From the NCBI GenBank assembly GCA_012974475.1, contig JAAXQD010000178.1, forward strand, positions 1-7,171: a DNA stretch of 7,171 nucleotides, in the 5' to 3' direction. Made by a program: the position numbers and the translations under genes. This document shows positions 6,177 to 7,171 of this stretch, one piece after another. The stretch is from Desulfobacterales bacterium (GTDB lineage Bacteria; Desulfobacterota; Desulfobacteria; Desulfobacterales; UBA11574). The notes beneath the pieces are model-generated. The model worked only from the letters and a program-made list of their open reading frames with translations, ran no database searches and was not told the DNA's origin. Each line of letters starts with the position of its first letter. Position 1 is the stretch's first letter.

Positions 6177-7171
6177 TCAAAACGGCGTCTGGTCGATCCC
6201 ATTGTCATTCAACTTGACCATCATGATTTTTATGCCGTTATTTGCCAAAAACTCAACAACCCTGTCATGCAGAGGAGCCATTGCCAAAAGCGTCTCCGGC
6301 ATATTGGCATCGTTGATTAAAAACCCGGGGATGGTGAGGGTGGTATTGTGTCCGGCGGATCTCTTGGCGGCCAAAAAACTGGGGTTCTCGGTAAAGGAAA
6401 CACCCATTGCAGCGAGAAGCCGCGCCGAGATCGCATCCAAAGTATCACGATCTTTTATCTGGATGATGTTGCGGCCCGATTTTTTTATGGCTTGAACCGC
6501 ATCACCATAAATTTCTCCAAAGTCGATAAGAAATGAAGTTCCGCTGTCATGGGTAGCAAGATTTGAAGCCGCTTCAATGGTAATCCCTGCATACTCGAAT
6601 GAAATCGTCTCGTTGGGTTGGTATCGATACCCCATGGCCCCCAGAAAATTGCTGACAAACATTTTATGATTCACGGCATTGATGACACGTATATTCTCGG
6701 ACGCCCGCTTGTATCGGGGCGCATTCGATTCTCGGTCGGCGGAAATTTTTCCTTTGAGAACTTCCTTGATAACAATACCTTTTTGGTCCAAATAGCGAAT
6801 GATGGAAGTCGGTGTCCGCTCTTTTTGGCCGTCGATAAGTGTTATGCAAAGATAGCGCTTTTCTTCCTTGGCCGGCTCGGGTTGTTCCATGACCCACATT
6901 CCCCGGACTTCAATCTTAACGTTATGATCTGAAATAGACAAACGGTTCTTCAAAATTTTATTTTCAAACCGCCCCAAAACAGCATCAAAGATTTGTTCCA
7001 CAGAATCCCCGGGCCCTGTTGTGACAATATGCACATCTTTCCAAAAAGATTGGGCCATTTTAATTTCTGAAGCCTGATTGTCGGCATTCATAGGAAAGAA
7101 CACCCGGGTGCCGTCTCTCAGTTCCATGAAAGGGGACCTGGAAAGGTCGACTTTTACATCTTCCCATCCGA
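6177..7171 (-). CDS. Protein of unknown function, partial (5' end outside window)
   Basis: I do not recognise this gene. The frame is open from the right edge to a TGA at 6177-6179, giving 330 visible residues. An ATG at 7125-7127 would give 316, but the 14 codons upstream of it (GWEDVKVDLSRSPF) read naturally into the protein, so the start is probably outside. No transmembrane helix or cysteine-rich motif is visible in this part; a signal peptide could lie off-window. The protein looks mixed alpha/beta: an N-terminal part (MELRDGTRVFFPMN, VHIVTTGPGD, VEQIFDAVLG), a middle part around TLIDGQK and IIRYLDQKGIVIKEVLKG, and a C-terminal part (ISFEYAGITIEA, FLIDFGEIYG, IIQIKDRDTLDAISARLL, VVEFLANNGIKIMMV). 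Two segments of the form beta-strand, acidic turn, amphipathic helix ending in LLxxxG or VLG recur, hinting at a repeated domain. It lies 52 bases upstream of the TPR gene on the same strand, so co-transcription is likely. Confidence 0.85.
   Translation of the reverse strand, partial: GWEDVKVDLSRSPFMELRDGTRVFFPMNADNQASEIKMAQSFWKDVHIVTTGPGDSVEQIFDAVLGRFENKILKNRLSISDHNVKIEVRGMWVMEQPEPAKEEKRYLCITLIDGQKERTPTSIIRYLDQKGIVIKEVLKGKISADRESNAPRYKRASENIRVINAVNHKMFVSNFLGAMGYRYQPNETISFEYAGITIEAASNLATHDSGTSFLIDFGEIYGDAVQAIKKSGRNIIQIKDRDTLDAISARLLAAMGVSFTENPSFLAAKRSAGHNTTLTIPGFLINDANMPETLLAMAPLHDRVVEFLANNGIKIMMVKLNDNGIDQTPF

Noticed and set aside
6125..6208. N-terminal extension of the TPR gene from an ATG at 6208
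   Set aside because: It would bury the signal peptide, overlap the upstream gene by 32 bases and ignore the well-spaced AAGG before 6124.
6618..6932. 104-codon frame on the + strand
   Set aside because: It lies antisense inside the unknown gene, whose frame runs far longer without a stop.
7125..7127. ATG as the true start of the unknown gene
   Set aside because: The frame continues to the window edge with plausible protein sequence, so the gene is treated as truncated; this cannot be settled within the window.

Overview
The window holds most of a type IV pilus (T4P) assembly operon on the + strand, pilM(partial)-pilN-pilO-pilP-pilQ (bases 3-5348). It converges on two genes of the - strand (5360-7171): a TPR lipoprotein resembling the PilF/PilW/Tgl pilotin family, and a protein of unknown function cut by the right edge. 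Moderate GC by eye, abundant Lys/Glu codons with A-tracts, and a PilP with a long Pro-rich linker and a lipobox fit a Gram-negative, probably of the Desulfobacterota/Myxococcota type (old Deltaproteobacteria). That assignment is inference from protein style, not from a marker gene.

Region by region. Bases 3-911 are the C-terminal ~302 codons of pilM, an actin-like cytoplasmic ATPase-fold protein; its start is off the left edge. pilN overlaps pilM by 4 bases (ATGA). pilO follows 25 bases after pilN and pilP 29 bases after pilO. pilQ starts 1 base after the pilP stop with a good ribosome binding site. The pilQ and TPR-gene stop codons lie only 11 bases apart, on opposite strands. The unknown gene lies 52 bases upstream of the TPR gene on the same strand, so the two probably form one transcript. 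The 52-base gap between them contains two overlapping, mutually exclusive inverted repeats.

How the parts work together (established for T4P in Pseudomonas, Myxococcus and Thermus): PilM binds the cytoplasmic INLLP tail of PilN. PilN and PilO form an inner-membrane heterodimer, PilP links it across the periplasm to the N0 region of PilQ, and PilQ forms the outer-membrane secretin pore. TPR lipoproteins of the PilF/PilW/Tgl type help PilQ reach or assemble in the outer membrane. The - strand TPR gene is therefore a plausible, unproven partner of the neighbouring PilQ.

The pil operon is ordinary and complete from pilN to pilQ. The points most worth a second look are the unrecognised C-terminal gene linked to the T4P locus, the apparent lipobox on PilQ beside a possible pilotin, the alternative hairpins at 6146-6173, and the internal repeat in PilP. 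I saw no tRNA, rRNA, CRISPR array, insertion sequence or attachment site. No stretch over 300 bases lacks a gene.
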